Shown one piece after another: positions 19,938 to 28,816 of a DNA stretch of 64,000 bases. The notes below the pieces were generated by a model. It was not told the DNA's origin. It saw only the letters and a list, made by a program, of their open reading frames with translations, and made no database searches. The position numbers and the translations under genes are program-made. Origin of the DNA: Phytobacter diazotrophicus (GTDB taxonomy: Bacteria > Pseudomonadota > Gammaproteobacteria > Enterobacterales > Enterobacteriaceae); NCBI GenBank assembly GCA_004346725.1, contig SMDE01000007.1, forward strand, positions 124,001 to 188,000. The letters run 5' to 3'. The number at the start of each line of letters is the position of its first letter. The first letter of the stretch is position 1.

Positions 19938-21205
19938 GCTAAGCCTCCCGCAAGGCGTTGGCCAATGCGCGCCAGCACCTGCTGCCTGAGCGCTTCGTCG
20001 CTGATCGCTTCGGTGAGCTCAGCGGCGAAGGCGTAAATGATCATCTTCTGTGCCGCCTGCTGATCAATGCCACGCGAGCGCAGGTAAAACATCTGTTCAT
20101 CGTCAATACGACCGACCGTTGCACCGTGGCTACATTTCACGTCATCAGCATAGATTTCCAGCTGCGGTTTGGTATCCACTTCCGCCAGTCGTCCCAGCAA
20201 CAGGTTGTTGTTGGTCATCTGTCCATCAGTTTTGATGGCGTGTTGCGCAACGTTGATCAGCCCGTTGAACACCGCGCGACCTTTGTCGCTGACAATGGTT
20301 TTGTGCAACTGGCGACTGTTGCAATAACCTTTATTGTGCTCAAGCCAGGTGCGGGTATCACACACTTCTGATTTCACCGGCATCGCCAGGCTGTTCATAC
20401 GCAGCGTAGTATTTTCACCGTTGAGTTGAGTACTGGTATTGTGGCGTAACACCGCGCCGCCCAGCAGGAAGCTATGACTGTGCGCCGCTGCATCCGCGCC
20501 AAGACGCATGTCGTTATGCGCAAAGTGGTAGCTTTCCGGGTTTTCAAAAGCCAGTTTGACATGATGCAGTTGGGCGTTCGCCGCCACGTCCATGGTCAGC
20601 CGCGCGCCGGTGAAATGGCGATGCGTATTCAGACTGACATAATGTTCGTAGACCGTCGCTTCGGCCCCTTCGGCCAGTGAGATATGGTGGCGGTAATGAG
20701 CCGTATTCATCTCAGCCCCGCCCAGCCCTTGGGTGATATGCATCAGCAGAAGCGGCCTGGTCGCCCGCTGATTACGACCAACGCTAATATGAGTGATGCT
20801 TTGCGCCAGGCTTTCTGTTAAGTGTAAAAACACCTCCGGCTGCACCGGGGCCTGCAAAGTCTGACGGTCATCGTTAATGGTCACGGTGAAGCCAGAACCG
20901 GCTATATCATCACTGAGCGTCGCGTTGTAATACCCATCCACAAACACCAGGCGTAGTGCATCAACCGACAATGCGAGTGCATCACACTCTTGTGCGCTCA
21001 ACGCACCCGCCGTGGTGACAAACTGGCTATTTAGTAAACCGTCGAGCGGTGTGTATTTCCAGTTTTCGTGTTTGCGCGTCGGCAGCCCTAAACGCAGCAT
21101 TTGTTGCAGATGCTGTTGCGCCTGCTCTGAGCGCGCCCCACCCTGTTGCTCAAACAGATGATGCCACTGTTGCAGCGCGTTACTGCTGTTCTGTAAGCCA
21201 GCCAT
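19934..21205 (-). CDS. sufD: Fe-S scaffold complex subunit SufD
   Basis: A 423-residue beta-helix protein that forms the SufBC2D scaffold. The conserved C-terminal SufB/D core includes [12 protein letters not shown] with the cluster-linked His. ATG at 21205 gives [14 protein letters not shown], the E. coli-like start, inside the 3' end of sufC (26-base overlap); the frame extends to 21244 without homology. Confidence 0.95.
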   Translation of the reverse strand: MAGLQNSSNALQQWHHLFEQQGGARSEQAQQHLQQMLRLGLPTRKHENWKYTPLDGLLNSQFVTTAGALSAQECDALALSVDALRLVFVDGYYNATLSDDIAGSGFTVTINDDRQTLQAPVQPEVFLHLTESLAQSITHISVGRNQRATRPLLLMHITQGLGGAEMNTAHYRHHISLAEGAEATVYEHYVSLNTHRHFTGARLTMDVAANAQLHHVKLAFENPESYHFAHNDMRLGADAAAHSHSFLLGGAVLRHNTSTQLNGENTTLRMNSLAMPVKSEVCDTRTWLEHNKGYCNSRQLHKTIVSDKGRAVFNGLINVAQHAIKTDGQMTNNNLLLGRLAEVDTKPQLEIYADDVKCSHGATVGRIDDEQMFYLRSRGIDQQAAQKMIIYAFAAELTEAISDEALRQQVLARIGQRLAGGLA

Positions 21206-21926
21206 AACCTTGCTCCTCCAGTTGCTTAACCAGTGTGAAATCACCGGATTTCACAATGCGCCCCTGATACAGCACGTGGACATAGTCCGGCTTGATGTAA
21301 TCCAGGATCCGCTGATAGTGCGTCACAATAATGAAAGATCGCTTATCATCACGCAGCGCGTTAACGCCATCGGCAACGATTTTTAGCGCGTCAATATCAA
21401 GCCCGGAGTCGGTTTCATCGAGGATGCACAAATCAGGCTCCAGCACCGCCATCTGCAGGATATCGTTACGCTTCTTCTCGCCACCGGAGAAACCAACGTT
21501 AACCGAGCGCGTCAGCAGGTCTTCCGGCATTTTGAGCAACTTGATTTTGTCTTCCATCAGGTCCTGAAAATCAAAGCGGTCCAGCTCGTCCTGCTCACGG
21601 TATTTGCGCACGGCGTTAAGCGCCGTTTGCAGGAAGAATTGATTACTAACGCCAGGAATTTCTACCGGATACTGGAAAGCCATAAACACCCCTTCGCCGG
21701 CGCGATCTTCCGGGGAGAGCTCCAGTAAATCCTTACCTTTGTACTCGACGCTGCCGCCGGTAACTTCATAATCTTCACGTCCTGCCAGCGTTGCGGATAG
21801 CGTACTTTTGCCGGAACCGTTGGGTCCCATAATCGCGTGCACTTCCCCCGGACGCACATCCAGGCTCAGGCCACGCAGAATCTCTTTATCTTCAACGCTT
21901 ACCTGCAGGTCTTTAATACTTAACAT
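21180..21926 (-). CDS. sufC: Fe-S assembly ATPase SufC
   Basis: A 248-residue ABC-type ATPase: Walker A GPNGSGKST, signature SGGEKKR and Walker B CILDETDSGLDID. It binds SufB and SufD and drives the shape change needed to build clusters; it has no membrane partner. Confidence 0.97.
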   Translation of the reverse strand: MLSIKDLQVSVEDKEILRGLSLDVRPGEVHAIMGPNGSGKSTLSATLAGREDYEVTGGSVEYKGKDLLELSPEDRAGEGVFMAFQYPVEIPGVSNQFFLQTALNAVRKYREQDELDRFDFQDLMEDKIKLLKMPEDLLTRSVNVGFSGGEKKRNDILQMAVLEPDLCILDETDSGLDIDALKIVADGVNALRDDKRSFIIVTHYQRILDYIKPDYVHVLYQGRIVKSGDFTLVKQLEEQGYGWLTEQQ

Positions 21927-21942
21927 GTGTATTCCTTAATTC

Positions 21943-23427
21943 TTAACCGACGCTGTGTTCAAGACTAATAGCCAGCAATTTTTGTGCTTCAACGGCAAAC
22001 TCCAGCGGCAACTCGGAGAACACGTCTTTACAGAATCCATTGACGATCATTGAAATGGCATCATCTTCGCTGATACCGCGCTGCAGGCAGTAGAACAGTT
22101 GATCTTCCCCAATCCGTGAAGTGGTGGCTTCATGCTCCAGTTGCGCACTGTTATTGCGGCATTCCACATACGGGAAAGTATGCGCCCCGCAATCCGGGCC
22201 AATCAGCATAGAGTCGCACTGGGTGAAATTACGGGCGTTGGTGGCGCTCGGCATAATCTTCACCAACCCGCGATAGCTGTTCTGGCTATGACCGGCAGAG
22301 ATCCCTTTCGAGATAATGGTCGATTTGGTGTTTTTGCCGATGTGAATCATCTTGGTGCCCGTGTCCGCCTGCTGGTGGCCACTGGTGAGCGCCACGGAGA
22401 AGAACTCACCGATTGAGTTATCGCCGCGCAGAATGCAACTGGGGTATTTCCAGGTGATAGCTGAACCGGTCTCCGACTGTGTCCAGGACATTTTGCTGTT
22501 CTCCCCTTCGCACAGCGCACGCTTGGTCACGAAGTTGAGGATACCGCCAGTGTTGTTGTCGCCGGGGAACCAGTTCTGCACAGTAGAATATTTCACTTCT
22601 GCATTTTTATGGATGATGACCTCTACCACGGCCGCATGAAGCTGGTAACTGTCGCGCACGGGTGCGGAGCAACCTTCGATATAGCTCACGTAGCTGCCTT
22701 CATCCGCGATCAGAATGGTGCGTTCGAACTGCCCGGTTTTTTCAGCATTGATGCGAAAATAGGTCGACAATTCCATCGGGCAGCGCACCCCTTTCGGGAT
22801 GTAGATAAACGTACCGTCAGAGGCGACCGCCGCATTCAACGCTGCAAAGAAGTTATCATTGGAAGGCACGACGGTACCCAGGTATTGTTTCACCAGCTCA
22901 GGATGGTCATGAATGGCCTCACCAAACGAGCAAAAAATAATACCCTGTTCGGAGAGTTTTTCCCGGTAGGTGGTGGCAACAGAAACGGAGTCAAAAATGG
23001 CATCGACAGCCACTTCGCGTCCTTCACGGACCGGTACGCCCAGTTGGTTGAATGCCGCCTCCACTTCGTCCGTCAGGAAAGAATTTGCGCCAGTTTGCTG
23101 AACGGCCCCCGGCTGCGAAGCACAGGTATCATCACAACTTCCGCAGGAAGGCGCAGAATAGTAGCTGTAATCCTGATAATCGAGTTTCGCGTAATGGGCT
23201 TTCAGCCAGTGCGGCTCTTCCATCTCGAGCCAGGCGCGAAATGCGCTCAGGCGAAACTCCAGCATCCATTCAGGTTCGTTACGTTTGGCTGAGATCGCCC
23301 GCACGACATCTTCATTAATGCCTTTCGCCAGTTCGTCTGTGGTTAGCCGGGTAAAAAAACCCTCTTTATAGTTGAGGTTCCCGGTCCAGGTTTTGACATC
23401 ATCAGTTGCTTCAGTATTACGAGACAT
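21943..23427 (-). CDS. sufB: Fe-S scaffold protein SufB
   Basis: A 494-residue scaffold on which clusters form. The catalytic-site Cys in [11 protein letters not shown] vicinity and the core GDNNTGG and SHGHQ-like segments match E. coli SufB (495); one residue is missing in TGNLNYK. ATG at 23427 gives [10 protein letters not shown]; the frame extends upstream to 23466 without homology. It is 8 bases downstream of sufA. Confidence 0.96.
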   Translation of the reverse strand: MSRNTEATDDVKTWTGNLNYKEGFFTRLTTDELAKGINEDVVRAISAKRNEPEWMLEFRLSAFRAWLEMEEPHWLKAHYAKLDYQDYSYYSAPSCGSCDDTCASQPGAVQQTGANSFLTDEVEAAFNQLGVPVREGREVAVDAIFDSVSVATTYREKLSEQGIIFCSFGEAIHDHPELVKQYLGTVVPSNDNFFAALNAAVASDGTFIYIPKGVRCPMELSTYFRINAEKTGQFERTILIADEGSYVSYIEGCSAPVRDSYQLHAAVVEVIIHKNAEVKYSTVQNWFPGDNNTGGILNFVTKRALCEGENSKMSWTQSETGSAITWKYPSCILRGDNSIGEFFSVALTSGHQQADTGTKMIHIGKNTKSTIISKGISAGHSQNSYRGLVKIMPSATNARNFTQCDSMLIGPDCGAHTFPYVECRNNSAQLEHEATTSRIGEDQLFYCLQRGISEDDAISMIVNGFCKDVFSELPLEFAVEAQKLLAISLEHSVG

Positions 23428-23435
23428 AGTACCGC

Positions 23436-23804
23436 CTATACCCCAAAGCTTTCGCCACAGCCACATTCATTCTGGGCTTTCGGGTTATGAAATTTGAATA
23501 ACTGGTTTAAACCTTCGCGCACATAGTCCACTTCGGTGCCGTCAATAAATGGCATCGCCGCGAGCGGCACGTACAGTCGTGCACCCTCATTTTCAAAAAG
23601 CAGGTCGTCTTTATCCGGCTGCATGACGGTGTCCAGCACATAACCAAAACCTGCGCACCCGGTCTGTTTAATGCCCAGCCGGACCCCCAGCAGGTCGGGT
23701 TGCTTACGGGTTAATCCGCGAATATGTTCTGCGGCGGCGGGTGTCATCGTTAGCCCGCGCCAGGAAAAGTCTGCCGGGTCGAACGTCTCTGATTGCAATT
23801 CCAT
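23436..23804 (-). CDS. sufA: A-type Fe-S carrier SufA
   Basis: A 122-residue HesB-type protein with the three cluster cysteines: [10 protein letters not shown] and the C-terminal NECGCGES. It takes clusters from SufBC2D to target enzymes. First gene of the operon sufABCDSE, which serves under iron limitation and oxidative stress. Confidence 0.97.
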   Translation of the reverse strand: MELQSETFDPADFSWRGLTMTPAAAEHIRGLTRKQPDLLGVRLGIKQTGCAGFGYVLDTVMQPDKDDLLFENEGARLYVPLAAMPFIDGTEVDYVREGLNQLFKFHNPKAQNECGCGESFGV

Positions 23805-23849
23805 AGTTCTACCTCACGTCATAAATCATGAAGGACATAACACTATGTT

Positions 23850-23868
23850 AGTGATAATGATTATCACT
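23850..23868 (-). promoter_or_regulatory. Fur box of the suf operon
   Basis: AGTGATAATGATTATCACT is a nearly perfect 19-base Fur box palindrome, 46 bases upstream of sufA. Iron-loaded Fur would shut the operon; IscR and OxyR sites known further upstream in E. coli were not identified with confidence. Confidence 0.9.
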
Positions 23869-24179
23869 TCAACCTCTATTCCGAAGGGTTATTCGTGTAC
23901 TGCCCGTTTTTTAAGCTCATGGTATAAGCATAGACTCTGTGCGAAGGCTTTACAGATAAGTGAAAAATTGTTTAATGATTTGATAAATAATAGCTATTTT
24001 CAGCGGCAAGGAAGGTCTGTCTGCTTCAGTAAAAGATGTATAGGTAATACCTATTTTTGAGATAGGGAGCTAAAAAAGGGATCTACGAAAACTTTTCCTG
24101 ATATCAGAAAGTTAACTGCATCACAAAACGCATAATCAACGAGATACGGCACATTTAACCGCCAGCAGAACAAATATGC
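23869..24179. other. Intergenic region upstream of suf
   Basis: Holds the suf promoter and upstream control region and, further on, AT-rich sequence down to the end of the phosphatase gene. In E. coli the sRNA RydB lies in the equivalent gap; I could not identify it here. Confidence 0.35.
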
Positions 24180-24791
24180 TCATTGCCTACTTCGGGAAAA
24201 AAGATGGGTCGATATGCCCCATTTCTCTACGGTGAGCCCTTTTTCCGGGCAGGTCAGAATTGAATAAGCGCCATTTAAATGCGCGTACCGCTCAAAATGG
24301 TCGGCATTATTCCCCACCAGGGTATTGATAACTGACTGGATAACGTGGCCGTGGGAAACAACGCACACATTGCCTTGCCGGGCTGAGAAGCCTGACAGCG
24401 CGCCAAGGACTCTTTGAGTGGCATCCTGTAGTGCTTCGCCATTTTGCGGCCCGATAGCCAAACTGCCGGAAAGCATCGCCTCAGCCTGCGCGCGCTCTTT
24501 CTCTGTCAGTTCGCTAATGCGTTTGCCTTCTAAGTCGCCGAAATGACGTTCGACAAGGGCAGGATTAAAGTGCAACGGGCAATCTAAGTGCGAGGCAATT
24601 TGCCCGGCTGCGGCCACTGAACGGCCCAAAGGTGAAGCGATAATAGAGGTAATGGATTTGTCTGCCAGATCCTGACACAGTGCAGAGATCTGCCTGATAC
24701 CGACCTCCGTAACCGGGCTATCAAGGTGCCCCTGAATTCTGTTTTCAACATTCCAGACGGTTTCACCGTGGCGGACCAGATAGATTTTCAT
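24180..24791 (-). CDS. Histidine phosphatase family protein (GpmB/CobC-like)
   Basis: A 203-residue cytoplasmic phosphatase with the phospho-acceptor RHGETVWN (His8), SPLGRS, the acid Glu in LVERHFGDLEG and the second His in VVSHGHV. The family includes GpmB-like enzymes, alpha-ribazole phosphatase and broad sugar phosphatases; the substrate cannot be told here. ATG at 24791 starts MKIYLVRHG directly; a start four codons earlier (24803) is possible. It is the first gene of the accessory block between sufA and menI. Confidence 0.85.
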   Translation of the reverse strand: MKIYLVRHGETVWNVENRIQGHLDSPVTEVGIRQISALCQDLADKSITSIIASPLGRSVAAAGQIASHLDCPLHFNPALVERHFGDLEGKRISELTEKERAQAEAMLSGSLAIGPQNGEALQDATQRVLGALSGFSARQGNVCVVSHGHVIQSVINTLVGNNADHFERYAHLNGAYSILTCPEKGLTVEKWGISTHLFSRSRQ

Positions 24792-25113
24792 CACACACCA
24801 CAAAAAGTGAGGGTTGGGGAAACGATGTTATTTAATCAATGCTCGCAGTCAATGCAGCAATGATGAAATTCAGTATGTTTTTTAAAACTGCTGTTGTTGT
24901 ACACAGCAAAAAAGCATCGGGACGACGCGCCAGATAGCAAAAATTCGACGCAGAACAGTGATGCGCCGACGACAGGTCAACGGTTTACCCTTGCGTATTG
25001 CGAAATAACAAGACACAGTTATGCATAGTTTTCATACGCGAAATGAATGCATTACATAGGTCTTATAATGATAAGATGACCGAACACTGTCTCTACCCAA
25101 AGTGGCCGTCATC
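24792..25113. other. Intergenic region
   Basis: About 320 bases, AT-rich around 25010-25080, with TATAAT-like sequence (25063-25069) about 45 bases before the micro-ORF at 25114. No RNA gene recognised. Confidence 0.35.
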
Positions 25114-25206
25114 ATGCGTTGGTTCCTGGGCATTCTTGCCATTGTCATTATCTTTGCTGTCCTCGTTATCCGCTCCCGATTAAAAGATACCGATGACGAC
25201 TATTAA
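25114..25206 (+). CDS. Possible 30-residue single-span membrane protein
   Basis: A short frame beginning MRWFLGILAIVIIF, with one hydrophobic helix (about 3-19), then RSRLK and an acidic tail DTDDDY. The positive-inside pattern and tidy ending look like real small membrane proteins. A TATAAT-like box precedes it, but the ribosome site is weak (AGTGG 10 bases before ATG). I do not recognise it. Confidence 0.45.
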   Translation: MRWFLGILAIVIIFAVLVIRSRLKDTDDDY

Positions 25207-25292
25207 TCCTGACCCTGGCATCAAAAAAAGTGGAATCGGGAGCCTGCATGGACATTGCAATAAAGCCCGTTAAACACAGGCCTTAATGCTAT

Positions 25293-25931
25293 TCAGGATT
25301 GCAGCGTTGCCAGTCGGGCGGCAAAACCGACAAAAATAAGACCAATTAATGAGTTGCCGAGTTTTGCGAGACGTTTTTTCGTTTTCACAAACTGAGTCAC
25401 ATAGGACCCGGAGATAATCAGGAAGCTGAAATAACAGACGCTAATTAATTCCAGCGTACTGGCCAGAATAAAGAACGCCATTCCCGTGTTGGTATAATGG
25501 ATGTCGATAAACTGCACAAAAAAAGACACATAAAACAAAATCGCTTTCGGGTTGGTCAGGCTCAGTACCAGCGAACGTTTGAAGATATCGCCCTTATGTA
25601 CCTCATGCTCACTCACGCTTTTGCCCTTACGAGAAAGCGCACTGTAGAGCATTTTCACCCCAAGCCAGAGCAGGTAAAACGCGCCAAGATAACGGACCAG
25701 ATTGAACAATACTGGCGTTGTTTTGATAAGCGTTGCCACCCCCATATAGGCGAGGAACATCAACACCGCATCGCCGATAAACACGCCCGCAGCGGCGACA
25801 TAGCCATTTTTCAGCCCACCCGCCACGCTGGTTTTGAGCACAAAGAAGGTATTCGGACCAGGCACTAAGATAATGAAAATCGCCCCGATAAAATAAGACC
25901 AAAAACTAATAACACCATATTCGGCAAACAC
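25293..25931 (-). CDS. leuE: Leucine exporter LeuE (YeaS)
   Basis: A 212-residue RhtB/LysE-family exporter with about six membrane segments and the family motif [12 protein letters not shown] near residue 20. E. coli LeuE is also 212 residues and exports leucine and related amino acids. GTG at 25929-25931 is chosen: GGAGG lies 4 bases upstream and homology begins there; the open frame runs back to 26048. In E. coli leuE is elsewhere; here it follows zinT. Confidence 0.9.
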   Translation of the reverse strand: MFAEYGVISFWSYFIGAIFIILVPGPNTFFVLKTSVAGGLKNGYVAAAGVFIGDAVLMFLAYMGVATLIKTTPVLFNLVRYLGAFYLLWLGVKMLYSALSRKGKSVSEHEVHKGDIFKRSLVLSLTNPKAILFYVSFFVQFIDIHYTNTGMAFFILASTLELISVCYFSFLIISGSYVTQFVKTKKRLAKLGNSLIGLIFVGFAARLATLQS

Positions 25932-26014
25932 TTTGCCTCCTGCAAATACCGTTAAAGCCGATGAGCGGCCTATGCTACAAGAGCCGGCGGAGAAACTAAA
26001 GCGCAGGAAGACAC

Positions 26015-26035
26015 AAAAGGCCCGCCGAAGCGGGC
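26015..26035 (-). terminator. Terminator between zinT and leuE
   Basis: Stem GCCCGC/GCGGGC (26020-26035, loop CGAA) followed on the minus strand by CCTTTTG. It would reduce but perhaps not stop reading from zinT into leuE. Confidence 0.65.
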
Positions 26036-26047
26036 ACAGATTTTCCA

Positions 26048-26698
26048 TTAATGGTGAAGCATCTCATCAACAATCTGATCTTTTTTAAGCTGATAAGGGT
26101 AATAAGTTGGCCAGTTGTCCATCTCTTTTAGCAGCGCCTCCTGAGAGGTATTACCCATAAAGATATGGAAATGCGTGGAAGTGCGCGGTGCAATAATGTG
26201 ATCGCTAAACTGCACAAACTTTGGCGCCTTACTGCTGGCATCTTTACATTCGAACAGGTAACGCACGCCCTTCTTGCCTGAGGTATACGTCAGGATTTTA
26301 TGCCCGGCGTAATCATATTTACAGGCACTCACCTTGTCGCCGACATGGAATTCCATCACCCCATTTTCAATACCGATTGTATCGATATCGGTGGCATACC
26401 CCTTGCGGTAGTACGCTTTCAGTTCATCGAACGATTTACTCTTGTCTTTCTCTGCCTTTTTCCGCAACACCGGATCCAGATCGCCGCTTTGCAGATAAGG
26501 ATAGAGAGACTGCCACATACCGTCCCAGTCGGTCAGCTTTCTGTCCCTGACATCGCTATCGTTAAATTCACCGTTCGCCGCTTTTTCCTCAATTTCACTC
26601 AACGGTTTTCCGTGCGAATGGTGGCCATGAGAAAAGGCATTCGCGCTTACTAAAAGCGTCCCCAGAACTATCGTTGTTTTTGCAAAATGGCTAACCAA
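26048..26698 (-). CDS. zinT: Periplasmic zinc/cadmium-binding protein ZinT (YodA)
   Basis: A 216-residue protein, the same length as E. coli ZinT. A signal peptide (about 1-22) precedes a His-rich start of the mature protein (HGHHSHGK) and a lipocalin-like ZinT domain with the late metal-site histidines in [14 protein letters not shown]. It captures zinc in the periplasm and helps ZnuABC under zinc shortage. A perfect Zur-type palindrome lies 36 bases upstream. Confidence 0.96.
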   Translation of the reverse strand: MVSHFAKTTIVLGTLLVSANAFSHGHHSHGKPLSEIEEKAANGEFNDSDVRDRKLTDWDGMWQSLYPYLQSGDLDPVLRKKAEKDKSKSFDELKAYYRKGYATDIDTIGIENGVMEFHVGDKVSACKYDYAGHKILTYTSGKKGVRYLFECKDASSKAPKFVQFSDHIIAPRTSTHFHIFMGNTSQEALLKEMDNWPTYYPYQLKKDQIVDEMLHH

Positions 26699-26733
26699 AA
26701 TCCGTCCCTCGGTTTACGAAAAGAAGCAATGTT

Positions 26734-26750
26734 ATGTTATAATATAACAT
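26734..26750 (-). promoter_or_regulatory. Zur box of zinT
   Basis: ATGTTATAATATAACAT is a perfect 17-base palindrome that fits the enterobacterial Zur operator core (TGTTATANTATAACA). Zinc-loaded Zur would repress zinT here. Confidence 0.9.
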
Positions 26751-26885
26751 TATTCAAGATGTGAAATTTCCCTGTTAACGTTATGTGCTGCCCCCTGCTT
26801 ATCAGATGGAAATTTCGCCATTGCCTGCTATAAACCAATGGTCAGGTTTTAACCACTTCGTCATCACTTCTGAGGTTCTTTTATC

Positions 26886-27095
26886 ATGTCGATAGCCAAA
26901 GCACACAGCTTAAAGCAAGTTTATCAGATGCTTAACTCAGGGAAGTACAGTGAAATCGAACTGGCGTTCGATGTTGACGCGGATGCGTTTTTCCAGCTCT
27001 CAACCGAATATTGTGACGACGGCGCGAAAATTACCCGTCATGAAAATCACTTCGTCATTAAGCTCAAAAAAGTGGCGATTCCGGAGCTCGATTAA
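26886..27095 (+). CDS. Small protein of unknown function
   Basis: A 69-residue acidic cytoplasmic protein with mixed helix and strand character: an N-terminal helix (LKQVYQMLNSGKYSE), then FDVDADAFFQLS and a C-terminal strand-like HFVIKLKKV. A GAGG lies about 11 bases before ATG, further than ideal. It is divergent from zinT, 136 bases from the Zur box. I do not recognise the family; it is not E. coli YdiH. Confidence 0.6.
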   Translation: MSIAKAHSLKQVYQMLNSGKYSEIELAFDVDADAFFQLSTEYCDDGAKITRHENHFVIKLKKVAIPELD

Positions 27096-27278
27096 TACGC
27101 TATCGCCGCGAAAATGTGACGTTTCGCGAAAGGCGCAGTGTGCTGCTCCGTAAGCAATATTGGCAGATCCATCGTGGGTGGATGGGGGACGATATCTTTT
27201 TTTGTCAGGAGAAAAACCGGCGGAGTCCGTTCTTGCGAACCAGTAACCGGCCGGCTGTGCGCCGACCGGGGGCAGGAA

Positions 27279-28196
27279 TTACAGGTACAGCGAAGCTTCT
27301 CCTGGCGGGCGGGTTTTGAAGCGACGATGGATCCACAGATACTGTTCCGGCGCGCGCAGAATCTCACGTTCAATAACTTTATTGATATAGCTTGCGGCTT
27401 CGTGTTCATCTTTCGCCGGGTAATCGGTCATCGCCTTGCCGATATGCAGCGAATAACCTGAGCGATCAGCCTTACGCACCATGGTCACCGTCAACATTGA
27501 AGCTCCGGAAAGACGGGATAACACATAAGTACCGTTGGTGGTTGCCGCGTTTTCGACAGAGAAAAATGGCGCGAAGGTGCTGCCCTTACTGCCGTAATCC
27601 TGATCGGGGGCAAACCAGACGGCCTCGCCTTTTTTCAGTTCGCTCACCAGACCTTTCAGATTACGTCTGTCGATCATCGATTTATTGGAACGCATACGGC
27701 CTCGCGTCTGCACCCACTCCATCAACTCACTGTTATGCGGACGGTAGGTCGCCATCATCGGCTGGCACAGCCCCATCACGCGGCCACCGAGCTCCAGCGA
27801 CATAAAATGGACACCGACAACCATCACGCCACGCTGGCTTGCCTGTGCGGCAACAAGGTTCTGGTAACCTTCAACGTCGAACCAGCGGCGCACCCGGCTA
27901 TCAGACCAGAACCAGGCCATACCGGTTTCAAACAGCGCCATGCCGAGCGACATGAAGTTTTTCTCAATCATTGCTTCGCGGAGTTCATCGCTCATATTTG
28001 GAAAGCAAAGTTCCAGATTGCGGCGGGCAATACGTTCGCGACGTTTAAGGAAAGGACGGGCTAATTTCCCGAGGGTTTCTCCCAAACGGGAGAGAAGAGG
28101 ATAAGGCAGTTGAACGAGCAACCAGAGCAGGCCAAGCCCTGCCCATGTGCCCCAGTGGCGTGGATGTAAAAACGCCCGTTTAAATGATGAATGCAT
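27279..28196 (-). CDS. lpxP: Lipid A late acyltransferase, LpxP-like
   Basis: A 305-residue inner membrane acyltransferase of the LpxL/LpxM/LpxP family with one N-terminal span (about 18-36) and the catalytic HX4E motif (HFMSLE, His130/Glu135). Around the active site (LELGGRVMGLCQPMMATYRPHN segments) it agrees with E. coli LpxP, the cold-induced palmitoleoyl transferase, rather than LpxL. E. coli lpxP lies elsewhere, so this may be a relocated or second copy; which acyl chain it uses is unknown. Confidence 0.82.
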   Translation of the reverse strand: MHSSFKRAFLHPRHWGTWAGLGLLWLLVQLPYPLLSRLGETLGKLARPFLKRRERIARRNLELCFPNMSDELREAMIEKNFMSLGMALFETGMAWFWSDSRVRRWFDVEGYQNLVAAQASQRGVMVVGVHFMSLELGGRVMGLCQPMMATYRPHNSELMEWVQTRGRMRSNKSMIDRRNLKGLVSELKKGEAVWFAPDQDYGSKGSTFAPFFSVENAATTNGTYVLSRLSGASMLTVTMVRKADRSGYSLHIGKAMTDYPAKDEHEAASYINKVIEREILRAPEQYLWIHRRFKTRPPGEASLYL

Positions 28197-28405
28197 TATT
28201 GTTACCTGTAAGCCTGTAGGGAGTAGCGCTTAAGGAAACAACGAATCACTTCATTAGGTCTTTATGCGTTACAGCGTCTGGCTTCGATGGCCATCGAAGC
28301 GGTTTTCAAACCCGCCCAATATAGCACGAATGGACAAGTCTGAATGTGAAAATGAATGAAGAAAATATGAATTTTTGCGACAGGTTTCCCTGTCGCAAAT
28401 TTATC

Positions 28406-28816
28406 TCAGATGACCGCAGTAGTGAGGCGCGAAGTGCAGCATAATTTATCCTGCTCATCGTAAATATCAATTTGCCATACCTGATGGCGGCTACCGGTAT
28501 GCACTGCACGACAGACGCCGCGCACACGCCCGCTCCGTGCGGAACGAATATGATTGGCATTAACCTCTATACCAACCACTTTCTTCTCACCTTCGGTACA
28601 TAAATATCCGGCAACGGAACCCAGCGACTCCGCCAGCACCACAGAAGCGCCGCCATGCAGCAAACCAAACGGCTGATGCGTGCGGCTATCAACCGGCATT
28701 GTTGCTTCCAGCGAGTCGTCATGAATTGCAATAAAACGGATATCGAGCAGTCCTACCATATTGCCCTCGCCCATCGCATTGAGCGCGTCAAGGGTTACCT
28801 CACGTTTCCAGATCAT
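28406..28816 (-). CDS. menI: 1,4-dihydroxy-2-naphthoyl-CoA thioesterase MenI (YdiI)
   Basis: A 136-residue hot-dog-fold thioesterase with the catalytic Glu in HGGASVVLAESLGS near residue 63. It releases 1,4-dihydroxy-2-naphthoate for menaquinone synthesis. Its ATG overlaps the ydiJ stop (ATGA), as in E. coli. Confidence 0.95.
   Translation of the reverse strand: MIWKREVTLDALNAMGEGNMVGLLDIRFIAIHDDSLEATMPVDSRTHQPFGLLHGGASVVLAESLGSVAGYLCTEGEKKVVGIEVNANHIRSARSGRVRGVCRAVHTGSRHQVWQIDIYDEQDKLCCTSRLTTAVI

Noticed and set aside
22609..23292. 227-residue open frame opposite sufB
   Set aside because: It lies wholly within the highly conserved sufB gene on the other strand, has no ribosome site and reads as arginine-rich low-information sequence.
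23869..24179. RydB sRNA expected near sufA
   Set aside because: I could not match the known sRNA or find a terminator hairpin with confidence.
27247..27269. GC-rich hairpin after lpxP as terminator
   Set aside because: The stem is good (9 bp with one mismatch), but no U tract follows on the minus strand, so I did not call it.
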